64,000 nucleotides of DNA from SLRI01 sp964402505 (GTDB lineage Bacteria; Pseudomonadota; Alphaproteobacteria; Geminicoccales; Geminicoccaceae). The stretch spans positions 86,225-150,224 of the forward strand of contig CAYOCP010000009.1 in NCBI GenBank assembly GCA_964402505.1, given 5' to 3'. The notes under the pieces are model-generated. The model did no database searches and was not told the DNA's origin. It saw only the letters and a program-made list of their open reading frames with translations. A program made the position numbers and the translations under genes. Below are positions 18,693 to 31,023 of the stretch, piece by piece (position 1 is the stretch's first letter; each line of letters starts with the position of its first letter).

Positions 18693-19851
18693 TGGCGGCC
18701 TTCATCTCCATCTCGATCCGGTCGGCGGCATTGCCGGTGACATGTTCGCGGCCGCACTTCTCGATTACTGGCCGGACTTCGATCCGACCGACATCCTCGA
18801 GGCGATCGGGCTGCCAGCGACCCTCCGGGTACGGCATGAGCGGACAACCGATCGCGGCTTCCTCGGCAGCAGACTGGTCATAACAGGAGAAGCCGCACCA
18901 CCGGCCATTGCCGCAACCGCGCTGATGGCCCATGTGGAGGCGTCATCCCTGCCCGCCCCGGAGCGGGCCCGTGCCGTCGACATGCTGACGCGACTGGCCG
19001 AGGCTGAAGCCGCCGTGCACGGACTCGACCTGGCAGCGGTGCATTTTCACGAGCTGGCGTCCTGGGACACCATGATCGATCTCAGCCTCGCTGCCGGCCT
19101 CATCGAAAGGCTCGGCATCTCGAGCAGCTCGATCGGTCCCTTGCCGCTCGGCGGGGGAACGGTCGAGAGCGCGCATGGCCTGCTGCCGATTCCGGCACCG
19201 GCAACCGCACGCCTGCTCCACGGCTTTGGCTTCATCGACGATGGTGTCGGCGGCGAGCGCGTCACCCCGACCGGTGCAGCGATCGTCGCCCACCTGATGC
19301 CGGCTTCGACAATACCGGCCGCTCTCAGGTTGCTCGGGACCGGTGCCGGATTCGGCACGCGCCGCTTGCCGGATCGCGCCAATCAGCTCCGCGTCATGCT
19401 GTTCGAGCCGATGGCGTATGCGGCCAAGATCGACCAGGTGGCCCTGATCCGCTTCGAGATCGACGATCAGACGGGCGAAGACCTCGCGATCGGCCTCGAT
19501 GCGATACGTGCCACGGACGGCGTGATCGACATCGTCGCCTGGCCGGTCCTCGGGAAGAAGGGGCGAATGGCCAGCGCCGTGCAGATCCTGGCAGAACCCG
19601 CAGCGTTGCATCGGACCATCGACGCCTGCTTCATCCAGACAACGACCATCGGCCTGCGCCACGAGCTCGTTGCGAGGAGCGTGCTCCCCAGAACCGCGGT
19701 GCTGATCGGCGATCTGCCCGCCAAGGAGGTGATCCGGCCGGGTGGTCTTCGCACTCGAAAGATCGAGGCGGACGCGCTGTCCCGGCGCGCCGACAATGCC
19801 CTCCAACGGGAGGAATACCGCCAGCGTACACGTCGAATGGAGTTGAAGTGA
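18682..19851 (+). CDS. larC: LarC, nickel insertion protein for the NPN cofactor
   Basis: A 389-residue LarC/DUF111-family protein, a CTP-dependent cyclometallase that inserts Ni into the pincer nucleotide. The N-terminus HLHLDPVGGIAGDMFAAALL is diagnostic, as are AVHFHELASWDTMIDL and the later LGTGAGFGTRRLPDRAN. ATG 18682 is chosen; it overlaps larA by 11 bases and gives the standard N-terminus. In Lactiplantibacillus the protein is made from two frames by a programmed shift; here it is one continuous frame. Confidence 0.9.
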   Translation: MSHDGGLHLHLDPVGGIAGDMFAAALLDYWPDFDPTDILEAIGLPATLRVRHERTTDRGFLGSRLVITGEAAPPAIAATALMAHVEASSLPAPERARAVDMLTRLAEAEAAVHGLDLAAVHFHELASWDTMIDLSLAAGLIERLGISSSSIGPLPLGGGTVESAHGLLPIPAPATARLLHGFGFIDDGVGGERVTPTGAAIVAHLMPASTIPAALRLLGTGAGFGTRRLPDRANQLRVMLFEPMAYAAKIDQVALIRFEIDDQTGEDLAIGLDAIRATDGVIDIVAWPVLGKKGRMASAVQILAEPAALHRTIDACFIQTTTIGLRHELVARSVLPRTAVLIGDLPAKEVIRPGGLRTRKIEADALSRRADNALQREEYRQRTRRMELK

Positions 19852-19900
19852 GTGAAGCCGTCTCGGTCACACGCATGACGCACTGGCGAGGAGAATTGCC

Positions 19901-20050
19901 GTGACCATGCGCTGCGTCGAGATCGACCCGACGCCGGTCCCGGGACGGACAACCATTCCCATAATGGCAACCAAGGATTTTTTCGCTCTCTCCAACCGGG
20001 ATCGGATGGAGGCCAGTGCGGCCGCCGGCAAATTGCGCAGAAGCACCTGA
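19901..20050 (+). CDS. 49-residue open frame coupled to larB
   Basis: A GTG at 19901 (or ATG at 19907) sits seven bases after GAGGAG. The frame reads MTMRCVEIDPTPVPGRTT, then MATKDFFALSNRDRMEASAA, and stops at TGA 20048-20050, which shares a base with the larB ATG (TGATG). The good ribosome-binding site and coupling argue for translation. No family is recognised. It could be a leader that sets larB translation or a small lar accessory protein. Confidence 0.4.
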   Translation: MTMRCVEIDPTPVPGRTTIPIMATKDFFALSNRDRMEASAAAGKLRRST

Positions 20051-20709
20051 TGACCGGGGACATTCTGGAGGACGGCCACCGCGCGCAACGGATCGGCCTC
20101 CCGGAGGCCGTCTTCTGTTCCGGCAAGTCGGTGGCTCAGATCGCCCGCATCATCGAGGGCCGCGGGGGTGGTCCCGGACTTTTCACGCGGTTGGCCGAAG
20201 TCCAGTATCGAGCGTTGCCTCCTCCGCTGCGGCAACGCCTCGACTATGATCCGGTCTCCCGCACGGCCATTCTCGGTTCAGTGGATCGACCGGCGGAACC
20301 TGCGCGGATCGCGATCGTTGCCGCGGGGACTTCGGATCTCCCTGTCATCGCCGAGATCGAGCGCACGCTGGCCTTTCATGGAGCCGCATCGGCACGTTTC
20401 GCGGATGTCGGTGTGGCCGGTCTCTGGCGGCTGGTCGATTGCCGAGAGACACTGGACACTTTTCCCGTCCTGGTTGCGGTCGCCGGCATGGAGGGCGCTC
20501 TCTTCAGTGTGCTGGGCGGGCTGGTCGGCGGTCTGATCATCGCCGTGCCGACCTCGATCGGCTATGGGGTGTCCTCGCAAGGGCGCGTCGCTCTCGATTC
20601 GGCGCTTGCGAGCTGCGCCCCGGGAATCGTAACCGTCAATATCGACAACGGCTACGGCGCCGCATGCGCTGCGCTGCGCGCAATGCGGGCCAGAGCCCGA
20701 TTCCGTTGA
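20050..20709 (+). CDS. larB: LarB, pyridinium-3,5-biscarboxylic acid mononucleotide synthase
   Basis: A 219-residue LarB-family protein. The N-terminal HRAQRIGLPEAVFCSGKSVAQI block and the PurE-like core (IAIVAAGTSDLPVIAEIERTL, DVGVAGLWRL, VLVAVAGMEGALFSVLGGLV, SIGYGVSS) are characteristic. It carboxylates and hydrolyses nicotinic acid adenine dinucleotide in the first step of NPN cofactor synthesis. Its start has no strong ribosome-binding site of its own and probably relies on coupling to the small upstream frame. LarE, the sulfur transferase for the middle step, is not in this window. Confidence 0.9.
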   Translation: MTGDILEDGHRAQRIGLPEAVFCSGKSVAQIARIIEGRGGGPGLFTRLAEVQYRALPPPLRQRLDYDPVSRTAILGSVDRPAEPARIAIVAAGTSDLPVIAEIERTLAFHGAASARFADVGVAGLWRLVDCRETLDTFPVLVAVAGMEGALFSVLGGLVGGLIIAVPTSIGYGVSSQGRVALDSALASCAPGIVTVNIDNGYGAACAALRAMRARARFR

Positions 20710-20792
20710 CCTCGAGGCGTTCGATCTCGCCCCGTCGCCCGCCACGACCGGCCTCGTAGCCGATTTCACCACGGCCTCGCCGGCACCTGCCG

Positions 20793-21215
20793 TCAGCCGA
20801 GCCGACGATCGAGCTTTGCCAGCTCGACTGCGCTGCGCAACTCGATCGCATCGAGCGTCGACTCGAGCGCCACGTCCTCCGACCGCTCACGTCGGTCGGT
20901 CACCAGTTTTCGGAGCCTGGCGAGCTGGTCCTGGTGAAGCCGGCCGTCGAGCATGGCCGCCTGTAACTCCTCGAGGGCGTCGAGCATACGTTTGCCATGC
21001 TCCCGGGCGCGACGGCGGCCCAGAAGCGGATCCTCCGCTGCCTGTGCCGCCAGGACGGCGCCGAGCGTCGCCAGTGGCGCCGGGGCGGAGGCTCCAGTCG
21101 AACGTGACGTTCTTCCAGCGCCGATGCGGTCCGCAAAACCATCACTGGCAGCGACCCGACCAGATTCCCGGCGCAAACCAGCGCCGACCGGCCCGAAGCT
21201 CTGTCCGATTCTCAT
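20793..21215 (-). CDS. fliX: Flagellar assembly regulator FliX
   Basis: A 140-residue protein with ATG 21215 (MRIGQSFGPVGAG). The conserved C-terminal half reads QAAEDPLLGRRRAREHGKRM, LDALEELQAAMLDGR and LESTLDAIELRSAVELAKLD, as in Caulobacter FliX. FliX acts with the sigma-54 activator FlbD to tie late flagellar transcription to basal body assembly. As in Caulobacter, the gene is divergent from flgI; the shared 250-base intergenic region holds the sigma-54 site. A longer upstream start would run into flgI regulatory sequence. Confidence 0.85.
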   Translation of the reverse strand: MRIGQSFGPVGAGLRRESGRVAASDGFADRIGAGRTSRSTGASAPAPLATLGAVLAAQAAEDPLLGRRRAREHGKRMLDALEELQAAMLDGRLHQDQLARLRKLVTDRRERSEDVALESTLDAIELRSAVELAKLDRRLG

Positions 21216-21405
21216 GTTCGTGCCCTCATCGCCCGCATCAGACTCGCATGGAATCGTTAACGTTTTTCTAGCGTCCCCCGAACGATCCTGTTCCGAACTC
21301 GAGGCCATCGCGGTCGGCAAGAATTGCCGGGTAACCGGGGAAAAAAGTGCCGCGATAACAGGAGCAGACAGCCATGCACGTCCGATCTACCGGGCCACTC
21401 CCTCT

Positions 21406-21421
21406 TGGCAAGAGGATTGCA
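21406..21421 (+). promoter_or_regulatory. Sigma-54 promoter for flgI
   Basis: TGGCAAG-AGGA-TTGCA gives the GG and GC elements at the exact spacing of the -24/-12 consensus TGGCACG-N4-TTGCW, with one mismatch in the core. It lies about 45 bases before the flgI ATG, giving a short leader. The neighbouring fliX gene encodes the co-regulator of the sigma-54 activator FlbD, which supports the assignment. Confidence 0.7.
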
Positions 21422-21465
21422 TACTCCTCCTCGAGCTGGTCCATCCATCGCTTCCGCGGAGCGTC

Positions 21466-22593
21466 ATGTTCTTGCGACTCGTGATTTCTTCTCGTCTGAT
21501 CGGTGTCATCATCGGCGCCATCCTTCTGGCTGGGACCAGCGGAGCCCTTGCGCAGGTGCGGATCAAGGACATCACGAGCTTCGAAGGTGTCCGCGAGAAC
21601 ATGCTCGTCGGCTACGGTCTCGTGGTCGGTCTCAATGGAACCGGAGATTCGCTGCGCAACTCGAACTTCACCGAGGAAAGTCTCGTTGCCATGCTCGAGC
21701 GCCTGGGTGTGAGCACCCGCGGTCGAAGCCTGAACACCCGCAACGTCGCGGCCGTCATGGTCACGGCAACCTTGCCGCCGTTCGCGCGCCAGGGTTCGCG
21801 CATCGACATATCGGCGAGCGCCATGGGCGACGCCAAATCGCTGATCGGCGGCACTCTGCTCGTCACGCCGCTGCTCGGTGCCGACGGCGAGGTCTACGCG
21901 GTGGCACAAGGCAGTCTCGCCACCAGCGCCTTCGAGGCGGCGGGTCAGGCCGAGCAGGTCACGAGGGGGGTGCCGACGACAGGGCGGATTCCCAATGGGG
22001 CCATCGTCGAACGCGAGATAGACTTTGCGCTCGACGATCTGAACAAGGTGCAGGTCGCGCTTCGCAATCCCGACTTCACGACGGCGCGCCGCATCGCGGC
22101 GGCGATCAATTCCAGTCTTCCCAGCGCCCGTGCAGAGGCTGTCGACCCGGCAACGGTCGTTCTTCCGGTGCCGGCAGCGTATCTGGGCAGGACAGCGGCG
22201 CTGCTGACCGAAATCGAGCAGCTTCGCGTGCAGCCGGACAGCCCGGCCCGAATCGTGATCGACGAGAGCGCCGGCATCATCGTCATCGGCGAGAATGTGC
22301 GCATCGACCGGGTCGCCGTCGCCCAGGGCAACCTGACGGTGCGGATCACCGAGACCCCCGAGGTCGTCCAGCCGAATGCCTTCAGCCCAGGTGAAACGTC
22401 GGAAGTTCCGCGCACGGCCGTCGAGGTGGAGGACGGCTCCGATCGCAAGCTCGCAGTGCTCGAGACGGGGGTGACGCTCGACGATCTGGTGGATGGCCTC
22501 AATGCCTTGGGCGTCGGACCGCGTGACATGATCAGCATCATTCAGGCGATCAAGTCAGCCGGGGCCCTGCAGGCCGAGATCGAATCGAGGTGA
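21466..22593 (+). CDS. flgI: Flagellar P-ring protein FlgI
   Basis: A 375-residue protein with a signal peptide (residues 1-~29, cleaved near GALAQ) and the full P-ring sequence: VRIKDITSFEGVRENMLVGYG, LNGTGDSLRNSNFTEESL, LPPFARQGSRIDI, GRIPNGAIVERE and the C-terminal ALGVGPRDMISIIQAIK. It forms the periplasmic bushing around the flagellar rod. ATG 21466 follows GCGGAGC. The last bases overlap a GTG that could start flgJ. Confidence 0.95.
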   Translation: MFLRLVISSRLIGVIIGAILLAGTSGALAQVRIKDITSFEGVRENMLVGYGLVVGLNGTGDSLRNSNFTEESLVAMLERLGVSTRGRSLNTRNVAAVMVTATLPPFARQGSRIDISASAMGDAKSLIGGTLLVTPLLGADGEVYAVAQGSLATSAFEAAGQAEQVTRGVPTTGRIPNGAIVEREIDFALDDLNKVQVALRNPDFTTARRIAAAINSSLPSARAEAVDPATVVLPVPAAYLGRTAALLTEIEQLRVQPDSPARIVIDESAGIIVIGENVRIDRVAVAQGNLTVRITETPEVVQPNAFSPGETSEVPRTAVEVEDGSDRKLAVLETGVTLDDLVDGLNALGVGPRDMISIIQAIKSAGALQAEIESR

Positions 22594-22595
22594 AG

Positions 22596-22910
22596 ATGGC
22601 TGTGAATGAGATGCTTCGTTCCGTCGGCCGCATGCCCGATGCCTCGACGGGAGTGCAGCGGTCGTCCGCCGGCCGGCTGAACGAGCACCTTCGGGAGACG
22701 GCCGAGGAGTTCGAGTCGGTCTTTCTGTCCCAGGCGCTCCAGAGCCTCACGCATGGCCTCGGCGGCATCGGCCCGTTCGGCACGCCGGACGGAGATGCCT
22801 TTGCCGACATGCTGCAACAGGAATACGGGCGCCTCATCAGCCGCAGCGGCGGCATCGGCATTGCCGACGCGGTGATGCGTGAAATGCTGAAAATGCAGGA
22901 GATGGGATGA
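22596..22910 (+). CDS. flgJ: FlgJ-type rod-binding protein (short alphaproteobacterial form)
   Basis: A 104-residue protein consisting only of the rod-binding domain: ETAEEFESVFLSQALQSLT, GGDAFADMLQ-like GDAFADMLQQEYGRLIS and GGIGIADAVMREML. The muramidase domain of enterobacterial FlgJ is absent, as is usual in alphaproteobacteria (CheL-type). It caps rod assembly in the periplasm. A GTG at 22590 overlapping the flgI stop is an alternative start. Its own stop overlaps the next ATG as ATGA. Confidence 0.85.
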   Translation: MAVNEMLRSVGRMPDASTGVQRSSAGRLNEHLRETAEEFESVFLSQALQSLTHGLGGIGPFGTPDGDAFADMLQQEYGRLISRSGGIGIADAVMREMLKMQEMG

Positions 22911-23338
22911 TGACGCCGTTCGATCGGATCAGTGTCTCGCTCACGATCATCCGCCGGCTGCAGCATACCCTGACGCTCGAGACGCAGGCGCTGCGGTCGA
23001 TGCAGCTCGCATCCCTGGCCGATTTGCAGCCGGAGAAGGCGGCACTCGTCGAGTCTTATGAAGCGGAGGTGCGTCACCTGCGCGGCTCACCGGAGCTCTT
23101 CGCGGCACTCGACGATCGCGTCCGCGAATCCTTCGTCACGGCCACCCGCGAGCTCCAGTCGACCATCGCCACCAATGTTCGAGCACTCGAGGCTGCCCGC
23201 GGCGTCGTGGAAGGCGTCGTGAGGATCCTCGGCGACAGCCTGCGGACGGTCGGCCAGGGTCACGGCTACGCCTCGACGGGAACCCAGCGGCAGGAGCAGG
23301 TCGCGGTGCTCCCCGTCGCGTTCAGCCGCAACATCTGA
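22907..23338 (+). CDS. flgN: FlgN-like flagellar export chaperone
   Basis: A 143-residue, largely helical protein with heptad-like stretches (TLTLETQALRSMQLASLADL, ATRELQSTIATNVRALEAAR) placed directly before flgK and flgL. FlgN-type chaperones bind the C-termini of the hook-filament junction proteins FlgK and FlgL before export. The assignment rests on helical pattern, size and position more than on conserved residues. Two ATG codons in tandem (22907 and 22910) are possible starts. Confidence 0.6.
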   Translation: MMTPFDRISVSLTIIRRLQHTLTLETQALRSMQLASLADLQPEKAALVESYEAEVRHLRGSPELFAALDDRVRESFVTATRELQSTIATNVRALEAARGVVEGVVRILGDSLRTVGQGHGYASTGTQRQEQVAVLPVAFSRNI

Positions 23339-23376
23339 GCCGTGGCGATCAGGCCAACTCGCAGAGGTTTCCTGAG

Positions 23377-25278
23377 ATGAGTCTCAGCGCCACCCTGAAT
23401 ACCGCTCTCTCCGGCCTGTCGACAGCACAACGTGCGCTGGCGGTGACCGCAAACAATGTCGCCAACGCCAATACCGAAGGCTACACGCGAAAGCAGCTGA
23501 ATCAGGCAACGACAGTCGTAAACGGTCAATCCCAAGGTGTGCGATCCGCCGAGACCAGGCGGGTGGTCGATCAGTTCCTGGAAAGCGAGCTTCGCCGTCA
23601 GACCAGTGCACTGGGGATGAGCGCCGAGCTGCGGGGAATCCACGACCGGATTGAGCTCGGGCTCTTCGGCTCGCCGGGCGACGCGGATCGCGGTCTCTCG
23701 GCCCGGCTCGGCACACTGACGGCCGGCCTCGAGCAACTCGCCAACGAACCCGAATCGCGCCCCATGCGCATATCGGTGATCGGTGCGATCCAGGATACGC
23801 TTGGCCAGTTGTCGGCGGACCATAAGACGGTGCAGCAGCTGCGTGCGGATGCGGATCGAAAGATCGGACAAGTCGTGCAGGCGATCAATGCTCACGTGGA
23901 CGAGCTGCACAGCCTCAATCGCGAGATCGCGCGAACCGGCGGCACGCCCGATCTCGCCGATCGACGTGATCAGGTTCTCGAGCAGCTGGCCGAGAAGATC
24001 GAGATTTCAATCTATGAGAAGGACAACGGAACGATTGCCGTCTACACCTCGGGCGGCCATGCGCTCCTGGAGAACACCCCGAGCCTGCTCCACTACGCGC
24101 CGTCCTCGAACGTCTCCGAGACGACGCAATTCGGCGCCATCCGCACCTTCATGCCCAATCAGGTCGATCCGGCGACCGGCGCGCCTTTCGACGTCACCGC
24201 GGGTGCCGTGCTGGTGAGCGGCGGCCGGCGCGCCACGCTGACACCGGAGCTCAAGGCTCTCGCCGCGGGCGATCCGGCGATTTCGGAAGCGGATCTGCAA
24301 GTTGCCTCACCCTTGCGCGGAGGCCTCCTGCAGGGGCTGTTGGAGGCACGCGATCGCGTTCTGCCCGAGCTGGGCGATCAGCTCGAGGAGGCCGCACGCA
24401 TGCTCGGCTTCGCGCTGAATTCCGCGCACAACGCGGCGATGCCGCACCCGTTGCCGACGCGGGTCGATGGCACGCGCGCGGACTTCGGCAACTACGCGGC
24501 CGCCGCACGCTCCGGAACGGCTTCCCTCGTGGTCTTCGACAGTGCCGGCACCATGGCGGCCGACATCACGATCGACCTGGCCACGGCCGGCACACCGGCC
24601 GCCGTCGTCGCACAGATCAATGCGCAGCTTGCCGGCACGGGTCTGGCGGCGCTGGATCCAGCCGATGGCAGCCTCGAGGTGACACTCGGGCTCGATGGCA
24701 CGGGTGGTGCCTATAGGTTGGCCTGGGACGAAGGCGACAGCAGCATCACGCCCAGCGACGTGCCCGATCGCGGCTGGTCCTACGGCTTCGCGCACTATTT
24801 CGGGCTCAACGATCTCGTCGTGCCGACGGGACGGCGACCGACCGACCTCGCCGTCCGCGACGATATCATTGCCGACAGCCAGCGCCTCGCCAATGTCAGG
24901 CTGGACCGTGGTGGACCGGTGCCCACCGTCGGTGGCGCCGGCGACAAGCGTGGCCTTCAGGCTCTGGCCAGAGGGTTGGATCAGGAGATCGGACACGCCG
25001 ATCGAGGAGGCCTGCCGGCGGGCAGCAAGACGGTGAGCGGCTATCTCAGCGACCTCGCATCGCTCGTCGCTGCGCGTTCGGCGCAAGCGGCACAGCACGA
25101 GGCCGCGGATCGGGCGATGGTCGAGGATCTGAGTTTCCGTCAAGGGTCGATCTCGGGCGTCAATCTCGATGAGGAAATGAGCAGGCTGGTTCTCTATCAG
25201 CAGGCCTACAGCGTCTCGGCCCGGCTGATCTCGATCACCAACGAGCTGTTCGGCGAGCTCGTGGACATGACACGCTAG
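23377..25278 (+). CDS. flgK: Flagellar hook-associated protein 1, FlgK
   Basis: A 633-residue junction protein. The N-terminal D0 helix MSLSATLNTALSGLSTAQRA, with NNVANANTEGYTRKQ, and the C-terminal SGVNLDEEMSRLVLYQQAYS..SARLISITNELFGELV are the matching coiled ends. The central part (about 370-480) contains a variable exposed domain with VVFDSAGTMAADITIDLATA. It forms the first junction zone between hook and filament. The ATG follows GAGGTTTCCTGAG, a moderate ribosome-binding site. Confidence 0.95.
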   Translation: MSLSATLNTALSGLSTAQRALAVTANNVANANTEGYTRKQLNQATTVVNGQSQGVRSAETRRVVDQFLESELRRQTSALGMSAELRGIHDRIELGLFGSPGDADRGLSARLGTLTAGLEQLANEPESRPMRISVIGAIQDTLGQLSADHKTVQQLRADADRKIGQVVQAINAHVDELHSLNREIARTGGTPDLADRRDQVLEQLAEKIEISIYEKDNGTIAVYTSGGHALLENTPSLLHYAPSSNVSETTQFGAIRTFMPNQVDPATGAPFDVTAGAVLVSGGRRATLTPELKALAAGDPAISEADLQVASPLRGGLLQGLLEARDRVLPELGDQLEEAARMLGFALNSAHNAAMPHPLPTRVDGTRADFGNYAAAARSGTASLVVFDSAGTMAADITIDLATAGTPAAVVAQINAQLAGTGLAALDPADGSLEVTLGLDGTGGAYRLAWDEGDSSITPSDVPDRGWSYGFAHYFGLNDLVVPTGRRPTDLAVRDDIIADSQRLANVRLDRGGPVPTVGGAGDKRGLQALARGLDQEIGHADRGGLPAGSKTVSGYLSDLASLVAARSAQAAQHEAADRAMVEDLSFRQGSISGVNLDEEMSRLVLYQQAYSVSARLISITNELFGELVDMTR

Positions 25279-25293
25279 GTGGATCAACCTCCG

Positions 25294-26187
25294 ATGATCG
25301 GACGAACCGCGGACATCGCCCAGAGCAATCGGCTCAACAGCCATCTGCAAAGCACCCAGAACCGAATGCGCGAGATGCAGGTTGCCATAGCCACGGGCAA
25401 GCGGGCGCAGCGCTACTCGGAGCTCGCAGGGGATACCGGCCCTTTGCTTCACGCGCGGGACAGTCAGCGCCGAGCCGCTGCATTCGTATCGACCAACACG
25501 ACAACGCGCGACCGGATCGCCACCATGGACACCGCCATCGGCAACGTCGCAGATATCGCCGAGCGGGCTCGCACCCTCCTGATACAACGCCTAGACCCGT
25601 CGCTCGGCACGAACGTGCCACTCGACAGCGAGGTCGATTCGATGCTGCAGGAAGTGGCGGCGCAACTGAACAAGCGCCTCGGCGACCGATATCTCTTCGC
25701 CGGCAGCCGGACCGACACGGCACCCGTCGAATTGCCCGCCACCGTCAACGGACCTGCGGATGTGACGGACATCTACCGCGGCGACGACGTGCGACTGGCG
25801 GTCCGCGCCGCAGAGGCCGTGGAGATATCCTATGGCATACCCGCCACGGATGCCTTTGATCTCATAGGTGTGCTCGCGACCTTGAAGGAAGCCCACGTCG
25901 CCGGTGACACGACGCGACTGCAGGCGTCGGTCGATTCGCTTGGGGATGCCATCTCGACCCTGAGCGGGCTGCGCGGCGAGCTCGGCGCACGGGGAACCCG
26001 TATCGAGACGATCACCGAAACCCACCGGGCGAATGCCGCCTACCTCGCCGAAACCGTGAGCAGGATCGAGGACACCGACCTCGCAAGCGCCATGACCAGC
26101 CTGGCAAAGGATCAAGCCGCCATCGAGGCCGCGTATCTGACCATCAGCCGAATCAGCTCGCTTTCGCTCGCCGACTACCTGCGCTGA
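25294..26187 (+). CDS. flgL: Flagellar hook-associated protein 3, FlgL
   Basis: A 297-residue flagellin-like junction protein: NRLNSHLQSTQNRMREMQVAI at the N-terminus, LNKRLGDRYLFAGSRTDTAP in the middle and ETVSRIEDTDLASAMTSLAK with SSLSLADYLR at the end. A GTG at 25279 directly after the flgK stop is possible, but ATG 25294 gives the usual N-terminal length with AGGTGG upstream. It ends inside a long terminator hairpin. Confidence 0.9.
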   Translation: MIGRTADIAQSNRLNSHLQSTQNRMREMQVAIATGKRAQRYSELAGDTGPLLHARDSQRRAAAFVSTNTTTRDRIATMDTAIGNVADIAERARTLLIQRLDPSLGTNVPLDSEVDSMLQEVAAQLNKRLGDRYLFAGSRTDTAPVELPATVNGPADVTDIYRGDDVRLAVRAAEAVEISYGIPATDAFDLIGVLATLKEAHVAGDTTRLQASVDSLGDAISTLSGLRGELGARGTRIETITETHRANAAYLAETVSRIEDTDLASAMTSLAKDQAAIEAAYLTISRISSLSLADYLR

Positions 26188-26233
26188 TGCCAACGCGATA
26201 CCGGGCTAGCAGCGCGGTATCGCGTTGGCATCA
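26185..26233. terminator. 18-bp inverted repeat closing the flagellar operon
   Basis: TGATGCCAACGCGATACC at 26185-26202 is exactly complementary to 26216-26233, with a 13-base loop. The left arm includes the flgL stop codon. There is no long T-run on either side, so it may act as a bidirectional barrier between flgL and the convergent minus-strand frame, or protect the 3' end of the mRNA, rather than as a classic intrinsic terminator. Confidence 0.65.
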
Positions 26234-26568
26234 TTTGAGCTGCCCCCGCCCTCGGGACCACGGGATGCCGCTGCGAAGGTGGCGGAGATTGCCGGATGGA
26301 GCCTCCGCGCAGGGCGATGCCACGTCCTCGAGCCGCGAGCCTCGGGCCGCCAGTCGATCGGCATCGGCCAGAGCGGCCTGGAAAGCCATCTCCAAACCTC
26401 GACCTCGCGCTCGGAGATCTGACCGAAGGCCAGAGACATCCCAAGCCGCATCGGCGTGATCTCGACCGCTGGCGACACGGTCCGGGTCTCGATTCGGCGA
26501 CGAAGCTCCTCGTGCAGGGGCTTGGCGGCGTGGCTCGTCGTGGTTGAAAGGCTCTGGCTTCTGGTCAC
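26231..26568 (-). pseudogene. Probable frameshifted gene convergent to flgL
   Basis: From a GTG at 26568 the minus strand reads with strong G/C third-position bias (PLHEELRRRIETRTVSP, AVEITPMRLGMSLAFGQISE). Near 26400 the plausible frame shifts by one base and continues as GLEMAFQAALADADRLAARG and RLEDVASPCAEAPSGNLRHL to TGA at the hairpin. One missing base would join the two halves into about 112 residues. No family is recognised. It could be a decayed gene or a sequencing error. The remaining stretch to lon holds nothing clear. Confidence 0.35.
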
Positions 26569-26884
26569 ACTTATGAAAGAAAGAGGACGGTCGCCGGCTC
26601 CGTCCGAATGCCTGTCGAACGCCTGGCGCTCCGTCCCGATGTCGGACACCGTGTCGCCATGGAGCCTGCCTCGGACGTCTTCGTTCAACGAACCGAGCAT
26701 GCGTGCGGGGCACGGCACCAATGGCTACTGCGGTCGTAAGACATATGCTGTGGAGGCTGCTCGGATGCCGGGCGCTTCTGCTCGTCCGCTCGACAGCGAA
26801 CGTCGCCTCGAAATCCAGCCTGCCCCACGATCGAACCAAAAGGCCCGCGCCGTCTTCGCCGGCGCGGGCCTCGTGAGCCTTCGC

Positions 26885-29287
<2,403 letters not shown>

Positions 29288-29303
29288 TAGACCTCACCGC
29301 AGG

Positions 29304-29326
29304 GGCGGGCCGGAAGGCGGCCCGCC
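29304..29326 (-). promoter_or_regulatory. GC hairpin in the lon leader
   Basis: GGCGGGCC and GGCCCGCC form eight-base arms around a seven-base loop, ending about 17 bases before the lon ATG and just ahead of GGTGAGG. No T-run follows. It could be a clpX mRNA 3' structure or a leader element that affects lon translation. No sigma-32 promoter of good quality was found in the 215-base gap. Confidence 0.3.
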
Positions 29327-29502
29327 ACGCCTGATACCGCCCAAGAGGTGGCCCGGACCTGCCACGCTTTCAAGACGATGCGCGAAACGAGCGAAACCCA
29401 CGGGCGAATCACCGGGCGCGCCTTGCACCCGCGATAGACGGGAGCGCTCTTGAAGGACGTCGACGGAGATGGAGAGCGCGACCCCATACCGCTCCCAGCA
29501 AT

Positions 29503-30765
<1,263 letters not shown>

Positions 30766-31023
30766 CGAGACTTCGACCTCAGTCGCTTTGCATCGGCATC
30801 AGAACGGCAGCAGGCGACCCGCGGCAACCGCACCACCACCTGGCGCCATGGTCAGCTCGCGGAATTCGCTGTCGCCCCTGGACACTGAACCCGCGGCCGC
30901 ACCTCGCCGACGGCACTGAACCACGCGCTGCCTGCTGTTGCAAGCTCCGTCGTCGCGGAGGCCGCGTTCAACTGGAGATAAATGAGATTGCGTTCGGAAA
31001 TTGCAACGCTGCGCAGGCGCCGG

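Noticed and set aside
29288..29502. Sigma-32 heat-shock promoter for lon
   Set aside because: CTTGAAA occurs, but no CCCCAT-like -10 box follows at the right distance.
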